A stretch of DNA of 64,000 nt. Origin: Calamus simplicifolius (lineage: Eukaryota > Streptophyta > Magnoliopsida > Arecales > Arecaceae). The notes under the pieces are model-generated. The model searched no databases, was not told where the DNA came from, and worked only from the letters and a program-made list of their open reading frames with translations. Each line of letters begins with the position of its first letter. Position 1 is the stretch's first letter. The position numbers and the translations under genes are program-made. The stretch spans positions 495,027 to 559,026 of the forward strand of contig UESW01003880.1 of the NCBI GenBank assembly GCA_900491605.1, written 5' to 3'. Below, piece by piece: positions 23,330 to 35,639 of this stretch.

Positions 23330-26300
23330 ATCACAAACTCCTAATTCTCCTCTAAGATAACAAAATCTTTCTTCACTTAATGGTTTGGTAAAATATCGCT
23401 AATTGATCATTAGTATTCACATATTCAAGACAAACATCATTGTTGGAAACATGTTCTCTAATAAAGTGATGTCTAATTTCTATGTGTTTAGTTCTAGAGT
23501 GTTGGATTGGATTCGTTAGATTGATGGCACTAGTGTTATCACATCTAATAGGAATTTTATCAAGTGTGATACCATAATCTTCAAGTTGTCGCTTAATCCA
23601 AAGGATTTGAGCACAGCAACTTCCAGCTGCAACATACTCTGCCTCAGCAGTGGATAATGCAACCGAATTTTGCTTCTTGCTAAACCAAGAGATTAAGTTA
23701 CTTCCTAAAAGTTGGCATGCACCACTTGTACTCTTCTATCTAATTTACAACCAGCATAATCAGAATCAGAATAAGCAATCAATTTAAAGTTGAGTCTCTA
23801 GAATACCATAATCCTACATTTTTAGTTCCATTTAAGTATCTAAAGATTCTTTTAACAGCAAATAAATGTGATTCTTTAGGATTAGATTGATATCTTGCAC
23901 ATAGGCAAACAGAAAACATAATATCTGGCCTACTTGCAGTTAAGTAAAGAAGTGATCCGATCATACCTCGGTAATGCTTCTGATCTACTTTCTTACCTTC
24001 TTCATCCTTGTCCAGCTTGCATGAGGGACTCATTGGCGTACCAAGGGGTTTAGCAGATTCCATACCAAACTTCTTGAGTATTTCCTTTGTGTACTTTGTT
24101 TGGTTGATGAAAATCCCCGCTTTCTCTTGTTTGATTTGAAGTCCAAGGAAGAAGTTGAGTTCTCCCATCATGCTCATCTCGAATTCTCCCTGCATTAACT
24201 TAGCAAATTCTTGACAAAGGAGATTGTTAGTAGCACCAAATACAATGTCATCAACATAAATTTGAACAATTAATAAATCCTTTTCTTTTCTTTTAAAAAT
24301 AAGTTTTATCAACATTTCCTCTAGAAAAATTTTTCAATTAAAATTTACTTAATCTATCATACCAAGCTCTAGGTGCTTGCTTTAAACCATAAAGTGCTTG
24401 TGTAGTTTGAAGACGTGGTTTGAAATTCATGATCTTCAAAACCAGGAGGTTGTTCAACATAAACTTCCTCATTTATAAAACCATTTAAAAATGCACTTTT
24501 AACATCCATTTGAAATAAGTTGAAATTCATATGACATGCAAATGCAAGCAGTAGTCTAATGGCTTCTAATCTAGCAACAGGTGCAAAGGTTTCATCAAAA
24601 TCTATACCTTCTTCCTGATTATATCCTTTGCAACTAATCTAGCCTTATTTCTAATACCAAGCCATTTTCATCCAATTTATTTCTAAAAACCCATTTAGAT
24701 CCTATTATAGGGTGATCTTAGGTCTATCTACTAGGTCCAAACTTGGTTCCTAGTGAATTGGTTTAACTCTTCCTGCATTGCTAACATCCAATAACTATCT
24801 TTCTCAGCTTCCTCTATAGTTTTAGGTTCTATATGAGATACAAATGCAAGATGATTATTGATATTTCTCATTGATGATCTAGTCCTTACACCTTGAGATG
24901 GATCACCTATGATTAGGTCCTTAGGATGACCATAAGCATATCTCCAATCTCTAGGTAGATCTTTATCATTATGAGCAGTATCAATACCATCATCCTTAGG
25001 TGAGTCATCATCCTTAGCTTCAGGTTCTTGATCTGAAGATACATTTAATTTTTCAATACCTCTTTCAAGCAAAGATGTATCTTCCTCATCATCAATTTTA
25101 TCCGAACTTGATGCTAAAGACTCATCAAACACTATATGAATGGATTCTTCTACAACTAAGCTTCTTTTATTAAATACTCTATATGCCTTGCTAGATGTAG
25201 AATATCCTAGGAAAATGCCTTCATCAGACTTTGCATCAAACTTCCCAAGATTGTCCTTACCATTGTTATGAATAAAGCATTTACAACCAAATGCATGAAA
25301 ATAACCTAAATTTGGTTTCCTATTATGCCATAGTTCATAGGGAGTCTTCTTAAGGATAGGTCTAATCAGGGCTCTATTTAGGATGTAACATGCTGTGTTT
25401 ATAGCTTCCGCCCAAAAATATTTTGGAAGTTGGCTTTCACATAGCATGGTACGGGCCATGTCTTCTAAAGTCCTATTCTTTCTTTCTACAACTCCATTTT
25501 GTTGTGGTGTCCTAGGTGCTGAAAAATTATGATGTATGCCTTTTTCAAAACAGAATTTTTCAAATAAGTGATTTTCAAATTCAGTTCCATGATCACTTCT
25601 AATAGACACTATGGTAGTGTTTTTCTCATTGTGACTTTCTTAACAAATTTCAGGAATATTGAGAAAGTCTCATCTTTGTGAGCCAAAAACATTACCCAAG
25701 TGAATCTAGAGTAATCATCTACTATCACAAGACCATATTTCTTTCCTCCTAGACTTGTGGTTCTAGTAGGTCCAAAAAGGTCCATGTGTAGTAGCTCTAG
25801 TGGCCTAGTAGTTGAAACAACATTCTTAGATTTGAAAGAAGTTCTTGTTTGTTTTCCAAATTGACATGCATCACAGATTCGATTATTTTCAAAATTTAAG
25901 CTAGGAATACCTTTAACTAGATCCATTTTCAATAGTTTAGAAATTAGGTGTGTGCTTGCATGACCTAATCTACGGTGCCATAGCCAACCAATCTCATTCA
26001 TCTTAGCATTATTAGCAACTAAGCAATGATTACTTGGAGATAAATTACTCAAATCAATTAAGTACACATTGCCATAACGTTTACCAACAAGAATAATGCT
26101 GTTATCAATGGGATTAGTAACAGTGCAATAGAAGCTTCAAAGGAAACTTTGAAACCTTTATCACACAGTTGGCTAATACTTATTAAATTATGCTTAAGTC
26201 CATCAACATATAAAACATTATCAATATGAGTAGATGGAGTAATTTGAATCTTACCAATACCCATGATATGGCCTTGACCATTATCACCAAAAGTAACTAC

Positions 26301-27858
26301 TCCACCTCTTTTGATTCAAGGGTGATGAATTGATCTTTGTCACCCGTCATGTGTCTTGAGCAACCACTATCAAGGTACCACTTTCTTTTCAGTCTGATGG
26401 CTGCAAGACACTCCTGCAAAATATTCATATCTTAACTTTAGGTACCCAAGCCTTCTTGGGTCCTTCATGGTTAGATGCAATAAATATTGTTCCTTTGGGA
26501 ACCCAAATCATCTTTCTTTTATCATGTGGAGTTTTACACATATAAGATTTATGTCCTTTGTTTCCACATTTAAAACAAGTAATATTTGATGATTTTTCAG
26601 CATGTACAAAATATTTTTCAAAGATTTTTGCTTTTTAAGTGGATTATATCCTAATCCAGCTTTATCAAAAATAGCTTTTTGATTGTCCAAATCATATTAA
26701 GTTTGATAGAGCTCAAAGTAAATTTATCAACTATAGGTTTAAGTCTATCAACTTCATTTTTCAAGCTTTCATTTTCTTTTATCAAAAGTTCTTTTTCTAC
26801 AACATGCTTTTCATTTTCTAAAGATAGATTTTGCATTTGATTTTTCAGATCTTTGTTCTTTGAACTTAATTTTGCAAAATCATCCATCAATTCATAAAAA
26901 GCACTATGCAACTCATCGAAAGTAAAATCATCAAGAAAACTCGGACTTACCTCATCATTGTCCGCCATGAAGCATAGATTGGCCATTTCACTCTTTCTTC
27001 CTCTTCGGAACTTGAGCTTTCCGAATCACTCCATGTGGCCATCATTGCCTTCTTTTTGAATCTCCGGGTGCCTTTCTTTAGTTGTGGGCATTCAGATTTA
27101 AAGTGACCCGGCTTCTTGCATTCAAAACAGATAACTTCTTTTTCTTTGCCCTTGTCCTCATCTTTTCTAGCAAAGGGCTTTTTCTTTTCAAACTTCTTCT
27201 TCTTCATGAATCTTTTAAACTTCCTTGTGATGAGTGCCATGTCCTCATCATCACTTTCATCTTCAGATTCATGAGGCTCTTCCATATATTCAGAAATCTT
27301 AAGAGCCATAGTCCTCTTCTTCTTTGACTCATCATCATCAACATGTTGCTTAACTTGAAGCTCATGAGTCATCAAGGATCCCAATAATTCTTCCAGGGGT
27401 AGGGTACTTAGATCCTTTGCCTCTTGTATTGCAGTCACTTTAGCTTCCCAAGTCCTAGGCAAGGAACGCAAAACCTTTCTCACAAGATCAGAATTATCAT
27501 AAGATTTACCAAGACTTTTTAAACCATTAACTATATCAGTAAATCTTGTAAACATATCAGAAATAGATTCACATGCATCCATTTTAAACAATTCATACTT
27601 ATGAACTAGCATGTTAATCTTGGATTCCTTGACTTGATTTGTTCCCTCATGGGTAACCTCAAGTCTATCCCAGATTTCCTTAGCAGAAATGCAAATAGAT
27701 ATACGATTGAATTCATTTGCATCTAATGAGCAGTACAAAACATTCATAGCCTTGGCATTAAGTTGTGCCAATTTTTTATCATGTTCATCCCATTCCGTTT
27801 TCGGTTTAGGAATCTCCATGCCATTAATTCTAGTAGTGGGTGTGTGTGGTCCACTGAC
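23330..27858 (-). pseudogene. Sirevirus gag-pol, main part
   Basis: From high to low coordinates: gag (27858-26400) with the KYELFKM region, basic and acidic tracts and a zinc knuckle CFECKKPGHFKSEC near 27115; a second CCHC-like knuckle near 26560; protease and downstream sequence (26400-26150) ending with SISQLCDKGF; integrase (26067-24990) with WHRRLGHAS, MDLFGPT, SDHGTEFEN and QQNGVVERKNR; RT (24990-23900) with YVDDIVFGA near 24255; and RNase H, decayed, to about 23330 with IFTKPL. There are frameshifts near 26150, 25610, 24730-24320 and 23780. Gag begins on the far side of the CACTA insertion, at 37172. Confidence 0.92.
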
Positions 27859-27861
27859 TAT

Positions 27862-28090
27862 CACTACAAGAGATTTTAAAAATTGCGACGCCCAAATGCG
27901 TCGCAATTACGTCGCTAAACATGATATTGCGACGCAATTGCGACGCAACGAGGCGTCGCTCACTGTCCGTCGCAATACCTTTTGTCGCAATTGCGTTCGC
28001 AATATGCGACTCTTTGACTCTTGCGATGCCACATTGCGTCGCATATTGCGACGCATGCAATGCGTCGCTAAATTTAAAAAAATTTAGTTA
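27862..28090. repeat. Left CACTA terminus with subterminal motifs
   Basis: After the CACTA terminus, about ten copies of GCGACGC/GCGTCGC in both orientations lie within 200 bp. Subterminal repeats bind the transposase accessory protein in characterised En/Spm elements. This end is short compared with the 3.9 kb at the right. Confidence 0.9.
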
Positions 28091-28105
28091 GGAAAAAAAA
28101 TTATT

Positions 28106-28248
28106 NNNNNNNNNNNNNNNNNNNNNNNNNNNNNNNNNNNNNNNNNNNNNNNNNNNNNNNNNNNNNNNNNNNNNNNNNNNNNNNNNNNNNNNNNNNNNNN
28201 NNNNNNNNNNNNNNNNNNNNNNNNNNNNNNNNNNNNNNNNNNNNNNNN
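28106..28248. other. Assembly gap (143 N)
   Basis: The run of N lies inside the CACTA element, directly after the second recognised exon of the transposase gene. The true length is unknown. The missing C-terminal transposase exons may be here. Confidence 0.99.
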
Positions 28249-30667
28249 CATATAGAGAACCTTCAACCCTTGCCTTATTACGCACATTATTTTTTAACTT
28301 CTTAAGATACCTATATGTAAAGTTGCAACAAAAAATTAACGAATTTTTCAAGCAATGAAATAATATTTGAAATGTCAACATCTTAATGATGTATATATTT
28401 ACCTCTCGAAAGGATACATCCAGCGATACTGCACGGGACCAGCTATGCTCGCTTCGTATGGCAAGTGAACCGGTAAATGCTCCATTGAGTCAAAAAAACT
28501 GGGAGGAAATATTCGCTCAAGCTTGCATAAAATAATTGGAATTTCCTCCTCAAGCCTTGCCATGGATGCAGAAGTAATGACTGCGGCAGATAACTCCTTG
28601 AAGAATAAGCTGAGCTCCGTAATTGCCTTCCAGACATGTTGCGGAAGCAACTCACGAAAAGCTATAGGTAATAATCGTTGCATGAAAACATGGCAGTCGT
28701 GGCTCTTCATGCCGAACAACTTGAGCTTATGCATGTCCACACACCTACCGATATTTGAGGCATAACCATCTGGAAATTTTAACCCTCTTAGCCAGTTACA
28801 TAAAACTTCTCGTGAATTTCTGTCAAGAGTGTAACATGCTTTAGGATAGGTCCCATCGGCACTCCTTCTCAAATCACCTCTTCTGCAGTACTGATTAAGT
28901 TCTTCTCTTGACTTTGCAGTATCTTTTGTTTTTCCCGGGATGTTTAGCACCGTGTTAAATATGTTATCAAAGAAATTTTTCTCGATATGCATAACATCCA
29001 AGTTGTGCCGGATGAGATTTGTGCTCCAATAAGGCAAATCCCAAAATATACTTCGCTTCTTCCAGTTATGTTCTTTACATATACGGCTATTTATTCTATC
29101 TGCATCCGGTTCCCATGCATACATCAACCCCAAATGCTCTATAGAATCAAATAGATCCGTGCCGGACCTAACCGGTTCGGCAAATTTTGTGACTGCTTTG
29201 TTCTTCCGGAAGGCGATCAAGTTACGCCTGTAAGGATGATTTGGGGGCAAGAACTTCCTATGGTTATCAAACCATGACTGCTTACCACTCTTCTGCAATG
29301 TAAATGCATCCGAATCATACATGCAATGAGGGCATGCCAGACGTCCAGCAGTGCTCCAACCAGACAACATTGCATATGCCGGAAAATCACTTATGTCCAC
29401 ATCAAAGCAGCTCTCATTAAGAAATTTTGTTTCATAGAAATGTCGTAGGCTACCACTCCTGTTTCCCACAACATTTTCAATTCGGCCACCAACGGTTGCA
29501 GAAAGACATCAATCTTTTCCTTTGGATTTGATGGTCCTGGAACCAAAACGGTTAAAAACATTGCAGTATCTTTCATGCACTTCCACGGAGGAAGGTTATA
29601 TACAGTCAGTATCACAGGCCAACATGAATACTGTTGCCCCGCTTGACCAAATGGTTGGAAGCCATCGGTACAAAGACCTAATCTCACATTCCTTATATCT
29701 TCAGCGAAATCAGGATGATTTTCATTGAAATGCTTCCAAGCCTTTGAATCTGATGGATGCCGCATTTCATCCTCTTTAGATTCATGTTCGGCATGCCATC
29801 TCATATCAGCAGCTGTTGCCTCAGATCTGTATAATCTCTGCAGGCGTGGGGTAAGAGGAAAGTAATGCATCCTCTTGTAAGGCACACTTTTCCTCCTACT
29901 TGTACCGGCTCCTCCTTCGGTGTTTTTGAACCTCGATTGCCCACAAATCTTACACCATCTCAGCTCTGAGTCTTCACCCCAAAATATCATACAATTGTTC
30001 AAGCAACAATCGATCTTATTAACTGGGAGCCCAAGCCCACGCAACAACTTCTTTGTTGCGTAAAAACTGTCTGCGGCAACATTATCATTTGGCAGAATTT
30101 CTTTGATTAACTCAGCTACAGAATTGAACGCCTTTTCTGATAATCGATGTTCTGCCTTAATATTCAACATTCGAGCAGCTGTAGAGAACTGGGAATGACC
30201 CTCACACCCAGGATACAATTCTTGATTGCAGCACGCAACATATCGTAAAATTGTTGTGCTTCTGGATTTGGTTCTTCCATAAATGTATTCTGATTGAAGT
30301 CATTACCCGATGCATTCATCACCATTTGTTCATATGTGTTTAAATTCACAAATGGTTCATCTACGGGAATTGACTCTTGTTGGCCTATAACAGCTGCTGG
30401 AATATCCTCTGGTTCACCATGACAGTACCAAACATAGTAATCAGGAACAAAACCCTTCTTACACAAATGCACCTTAACAGTTTCCACATCTCTGTAGGCT
30501 TTATTCTGACACCTGTGGAAGTTGCATGGGCACCTAATCCTAGGCCCATCCATCCATTCAGGTTGGCTACATGCAAATGCGATAAATTCTTCCAATCCAT
30601 TCAGAAAATCTGGATTCAGCAAGCCATCTTTTATCCTTGCATACATCCATGAGCGAGTCCCGCTCAT
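28249..30667 (-). pseudogene. TNP2-type CACTA transposase, frameshifted and cut by the gap
   Basis: The gene starts with MSGTRSWMYARIKDG at 30667. Residues 1-75 resemble the transposase-associated domain, with RCPCNFHRC. The TNP2 core follows with YPGCEGHSQFS, CKICGQSRF, LGLCTDGFQPFGQ, MLSGWSTAGRLACPHC and LDVMHIEKNFFDNIF. Two single-base frameshifts, near 30215 and 29400, separate three open pieces (30667-30164, 30218-29391, 29469-28403). A donor GTAAAT at 28402 and an acceptor at 28311 define a 92-bp intron. The next exon (28310 to the gap) reads RYLKKLKNNVRNKARVEGS, which fits the conserved segment after YPFER. The enzyme would cut CACTA ends; this copy looks broken unless the shifts are sequence errors. 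Confidence 0.92.
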
Positions 30668-31035
30668 TTTTGACCGACTTATACAAAGTCTGGTAAATCA
30701 TTAAATGAAACCAAAAAATAAAACTATATTAGTATTAATAAATATATAACTAAATTATTTCTTGGGCACAACTAAGGTTAATTACAACCAATTAAATCAT
30801 TTATAAGTACCCAAATTTTTTTAGGTAACTAAGGACCCTACCATGCAAGGGCGAGCCACGGCTACGATCCTTGGGGTGCTAGCAAGGACCGATGCATAGG
30901 TTCATGGCTAAAGGGAGGGCTTGAGTTTGTGTCGGGCCGCAAGGCGGTGCGTTTAGTCATTAGACTTCACAAGAATTCAAGTGTCTTAAATAATTCTACC
31001 TTCACTCCATGTCTATAAGGTAAGGCCCTATCCCA
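30668..31035 (-). other. CACTA internal non-coding DNA upstream of TNP2
   Basis: No coding frame. AT-rich apart from a GC-richer stretch near 30840-30960. Probably leader or intron sequence of the transposase transcript. Confidence 0.5.
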
Positions 31036-31240
31036 TTCAAGAATATTTTTTGTGATATGTTATTCTGCTATTAATTATCATCGATCGGTAACATTGAAAT
31101 TTCGGCAGCATTTCCCCATATGTTCTCCTACATGTGTGGTATATAAGCCACACTAGGAGAACGTATGAGCAAATGCAAACCGAAATCTCACCCCACGATG
31201 ATTACTAGCAGACTAACATGTCACAAGAAATATTCCCAAA
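31036..31240. repeat. Imperfect 205-bp foldback (hairpin) upstream of TNP2
   Basis: Two arms of about 100 bases pair at roughly 80% by eye. The tip is GTGTGG (31134-31139), loop TATATAAG, CCACAC (31148-31153). Outer paired blocks include GTTCTCCTA with TAGGAGAAC, and GAAATTTCGG with CCGAAATCTC. The arms extend out to AAGAATATT and AATATTCCC. Confidence 0.8.
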
Positions 31241-31256
31241 CTGTCCACCAGGACAA

Positions 31257-31295
31257 TTTGAGAATTTGCAAGACTAAGGCTTACAAATTCTCAAA
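31257..31295. repeat. Short perfect hairpin
   Basis: TTTGAGAATTTG (31257-31268) and CAAATTCTCAAA (31284-31295) are perfect 12-base complements with a 15-base loop, 16 bases after the larger foldback. Confidence 0.8.
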
Positions 31296-31724
31296 CGGGT
31301 CTAAAGGTTAAAGTGCTGTGATTATGGAAGTCCGAAGACAATCGAACTTATGCTTGTTATTCTTAACTTCTTGTGAATTATACATGTAATCACTAACTTT
31401 TTTAAGATTATTACGTCAAATACAAATGTTTGCGAATACTAAAATGTAAATCATTGAAACTACTAATTTGTTGCTGGAAATTAAATAATATTACAACAAA
31501 ACATTTTATTTAATATTTCAAACTGTAATGCATCATTCAGTTTGCAGCAGAATATAAATAATCAAGACATAACAATTGTAAATGAGTATAAATGCACAAA
31601 TACTATTATCATAAACATTCTGCTTAAATTAATTATTATATAAATATTATGTAAATTAAAATAATACAACAAGACTTCCTATCTAGCAAAATATTATTGA
31701 ATAATCAAGACATAACAAACAGTC
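31296..31724. other. AT-rich CACTA interior, no gene
   Basis: AT-rich sequence without a coding frame or clear repeat. Confidence 0.5.
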
Positions 31725-32940
31725 TATCCCCCCTCCCCCTGTTTAGGAATTTTTTTTTTTTTTTTTTGTCACAGTGGCCTGGCCACCGCTGCCGTGGCCG
31801 GACAAGAAAAGAAAGGGGGGTTTCCCCCCTCCCCCCTGTTAAGGAAATTTTTTTTTTTTTTGTTCACAGTGGCCTGGCCACCGTGGCCAGGCCACTGCCG
31901 GCCACGGCAGCGGCCGTGGCCGGACAAGAAAAGAAAGGGGGGGGGGGGTTTCCCCCCTCCCCCCTGTTAAGGAAATTTTTTTTTTTTTTTGTCACAGTGG
32001 CCTGGCCACCGTGGCCAGGCCACTGCCGGCCACGGCAGCGGCCGTGGCCGGACAAGAAAAGAAAGGGGGGGGGTTTCCCCCCTCCCCCCTGTTAAAAAAT
32101 TTTTTTTTTTTCACAGTGGCCTGGCCACCGCCGTGGCCGGAGAAGACGGCCACGGCAGCGGCCGTGGCCGCCTTGTCCGCCGCGGCCACGGCCGTGGCCA
32201 GACAAGAAAAAACAAGGGGGGGGGGGGGGTTTCCTCCCCTCCCCCTGTTAAAAATTTTTTTTTTTTTGATTACAGTGGCCTGGCCACCGTGGCCAGGCCA
32301 CTGCCGGCCACGGCAGCGGCCGTGGCCGGAGAAGACGGCCACGGCAGCGGCCGTGGCCGCCTTGTCCGGCCGCGGCCACGGCCGTGGCCGGACAAGAAAA
32401 ACAAGGGGGGGGGGGGTTTCCTCCCCTCCCCCTGTTAAAAAAAAAAATTTTTTTTTTGATTACAGTGGCCTGGCCACCGTGGCCAGGCCACTGCCGGCCA
32501 CGGCAGCGGCCGTGGCCGGAGAAGACGGCCACGGCAGCGGCCGTGGCCGCCTTGTCCGGCGGCCACGGCCGTGGCCGGACAAGAAAAAACAAGGGGGGGG
32601 GGTTTCCTCCCCTCCCCCTGTTAAAAAAAAAAAATTTTTTTTTTTTGTGATTACAGTGGCCTGGCCACCGTGGCCAGGCCACTGCCGGCCACGGCAGCAG
32701 CCGTGGCCGCCTTGTCCGGCCGCGGCCACGGCCGTGGCCGGACAAGAAAAAACAAGGGGGGGGGGTTTCCTCCCCTCCCCCCTGTTAAAAAAAAAAATTT
32801 TTTTTTTGATTACAGTGGCCTGGCCACCGTGGCCAGGCCACTGCCGGCCATGGCAGCGGCCGTGGCCGGAGAAGATGGCCATGGCTGCCGTGGCCGGAGA
32901 AGACGGCCACGGCAGCGGCCGTGGCCATAGGGAAATAAAA
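31725..32940. repeat. GC-rich tandem array with poly-G and poly-T spacers
   Basis: Eight units of about 95-193 bp begin at CAGTGGCCTGGCCA (near 31771, 31866, 31995, 32113, 32273, 32463, 32656 and 32813). Each holds palindromic GGCCGTGGCC/GGCCACGGC blocks, then GACAAGAAAA, a G8-G13 run, CCCCTCCCCC, GTTA and a run of A then T. Open frames across it (for example 32011-33075) are Ala/Pro/Gly-rich artefacts. Unit and homopolymer lengths may be partly assembly-dependent. Confidence 0.9.
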
Positions 32941-32964
32941 AAAAAAAATTTAAGATTATTGGGG

Positions 32965-33122
32965 CTAACCTTGGTTGAGATGAGATCACCGGGTAGCCGG
33001 AGTCGGATGAGGTCGCCGGGTAGCCGGAGGACGGGGATGCGCCGGACAGTTGAGCGAGGATCACGGCGGCGCTAGGTCAAGACGGGAAGGAGGAAAGGAG
33101 AAAGGGGCCGGCTTAAATATAG
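32965..33122 (-). promoter_or_regulatory. Possible CACTA promoter and 5' exon
   Basis: On the minus strand, TATATTTAA (33113-33121) is followed by a pyrimidine-rich leader and an ATG-containing stretch (ATG at 33064), and then by AACCAAG|GTTAGCC near 32965, a plausible splice donor. The stretch is unique between two tandem arrays and points toward TNP2. This is inference; an intron holding the GC-rich array would have to join it to the transposase exons. Confidence 0.35.
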
Positions 33123-33124
33123 GT

Positions 33125-33655
33125 AATTAGCGACGCCAAAATTGCGTCGCAATTTTCGTCGCAATTTTTTTTTTTTTTTATTAGCGACGCACTAGGGCGT
33201 CGCTAATCCATCGTTAATACATGTTTATAATAATTTTCTGAAAACATAGCGACGCCAATAAATGCGTCGCTAACGAGTCGCTAAATTGGCGCCATCATCT
33301 GGCGGGAAAAATATTTTTATTTTCTAATAATTGCATCGCTAAGGCGTCGCAATATTTTTTTAATATTTTAAATTGATTAAAATAAAAACTTATTACATAT
33401 ATTGCGACGCAAGCAGTGCGTCGCAATTATTTTTTAAATATTTTTAAATGAAAATATTTAAATTTATTATAATAATTGCGATGAAATATTGCATCATAAT
33501 TATTTTTTAATATTTTTAATCAGCTATATGTATTCTAATAATATTGCGACGCATATATTTTGTCGCAATATTTGTTTTAATTTTTTTAAACTGCGTCGCT
33601 AAGTGTCGCAATAATTTGTTAATATTTATAAATGATAATATTTATAATTAATGTT
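33125..33655. repeat. Right subterminal repeat region, inner part
   Basis: AT-rich DNA with repeated GCGACGC/GCGTCGC pairs, such as GCGACGCAAGCAGTGCGTCGC-type palindromes near 33404-33424. It is split from the outer subterminal region by the GC-rich satellite at 33660-35625. Confidence 0.85.
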
Positions 33656-33659
33656 AATT

Positions 33660-35625
33660 AACTATGTCGGAGAGGCGACGATTCGACGGTTGCGATCGAT
33701 CCAAGCCCTGATTCCGATCGGCGACGACCGATCGCGGACCGCGGCAATCGGTCCGATCGGCAAAGATCCGACGGTTGCGATCGATCCAAGCCCTGATCCC
33801 GATCGGCGACGACCGATGGACCGCAGCAATCGGTTCCGATCGGCAAAGATCCGACGGTTGCAATCGATCCAAGCCCTGATCCCGATCGGCCACGACCTAT
33901 CTTGGACAGTTGCAATCCGTCCGAGATCGGCGACGATCCGACGGTTGCGATCGATCCAAGCCCTGATCCGATCGGCCACGACCGATCTCGGACCATGGCG
34001 ATCCGTCCGATCGGCGACGATCCGGGTTGCGATCGATCCAAGCCCTGATTCCAATCGGCGACGACCGATCGCGGACCGCGGCAATCGGTCCGATCGGCAA
34101 AGATCCGACGGTTGCGATCGATCCAAGCCCTGATCCCGATCGGCCACGACCTATCTCGGACAGTTGCAATCCATCCGAGATCGGCGACGATCCGATGGTT
34201 GCGATCGATCCAAGCCCTGATCCCGATCAGCCACGACCGATCTCGGACCGTGGCGATCCGTCCGAGATCGGCGATAATCCAACGGTTGCGATCGATCCAA
34301 GCCCTGATCCCGATCGGCGATCGATCGCGGACCACGGCAATCGGTCCGATCGGCAAAGATCCGATGGTTGCGATCGATCCAAGCCCTGATCCCGATCGGC
34401 CATGACCTATCTCGGACAGTTGCAATCCGTCCGAGATCGGCGACGATCCGACGGTTGCGATCGATCCAAGCCCTGATCCCGATCGGCCACGACCAATCTC
34501 GGACCGTGGCGATCCATCCAAGATCGGCGACGATCCAACGGTTGCGATCGATCCAAGCTCTGATCTCGATCGGCGACGACCGATCGTGGACCGCGGCAAT
34601 CGGTCCGATCGGCAAAGATTCGATGGTTGCGATCGATCCAAGCCCTGATCCCGATCAGCCACGACCTATCTCGGACAGTTGCAATCCGTCCGAGATCGGC
34701 GACGATCCGACGATTGCGATCGATCCAAGCCCTGATCCCGATCGGCCACGACCGATCTCGGACCGTGGCGATCCGTTCGAGATCGGCGACGATCCAACGG
34801 TTGCGATCGATCCAAGCCCTGATCCCGATCGGCGACGACCGATCGGACCGCGGCAATTGGCTGATCGGCAAAGATCCGACGGTTGCGATCGATCCAAGCC
34901 CTGATCCTGATCGGCCATGACCTATCTCGGACAGTTGCAATCCGTCCGAGATCGGCGACGATCCGATGGTTGCGATCGATCCAAGCCCTGATCCCGATCG
35001 GCCACGACCGATCTCGGACCGTGGCGATCCGTCCGAGATCGACGACGATCCAACGGTTGCGATCGATCCAAGCCCTGATCCCGATCAGCGACGATCGATC
35101 ACGGACCGCGGCAATCGGTCCGATCGGAAAAGATCCGACGGTTGCGATCGATCCAAGCCGTGATCCCGATCGGCCACGACCTATCTCGGACAGTTGCAAT
35201 CCGTCCGAGATCGGCGACGATCCGACGGTTGCGATCGATCCAAGCCCTGATCCCGATCGGCCACGACCGATCTCGGACCATGGCGATCCGTCCGAGATCG
35301 GCGATGATCCAACGGTTGCGATCGATCCAAGCCCTGATCCCGATCGGCGACGACCGATCGCGACCGCGGCAATCGGTCCGATCGGCAAAGATCCGACGAT
35401 TGCGATCGATCCAAGCCGTGATCTCGATCGGCCACGACCTATCTCGGACAGTTGCAATCCATCCGAGATCGGTGACGATCCGACGGTTGCGATCGATCCA
35501 AGCCCTGATCCCGATCGGCCACGATCGATCTCGGACCGTGGCGATCCGTCCGATCGGCGACGATCCGAGGGTTACGATCGATCCAAGCCCTGATTTCGAT
35601 CGGTCACGATCGATTTTGGACCGAT
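33660..35625. repeat. Satellite-like array: 80-88-bp monomers in a three-monomer higher-order repeat
   Basis: The anchor GTTGCGATCGATCCAAGCCC recurs 23 times (near 33694, 33774, 33857, 33945 and so on to 35573). Three monomer types are told apart by their second halves: A (GACCGCGGCAATCGGTCC), B (GACAGTTGCAATCCGTCC) and C (GACCGTGGCGATCCGTCC). After an opening A, the order A-B-C repeats seven times with a period of about 257 bp. Many frames are open over 300-1000 bases but encode only repeats of the monomer in every frame, so no gene is called. Confidence 0.92.
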
Positions 35626-35639
35626 CGCTATTTAACATA

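Noticed and set aside
32011..33075. A 354-codon open frame rich in Ala, Pro and Arg
   Set aside because: It spans the poly-G/poly-T GC-rich array and has no domain; other frames of the same DNA are equally open.
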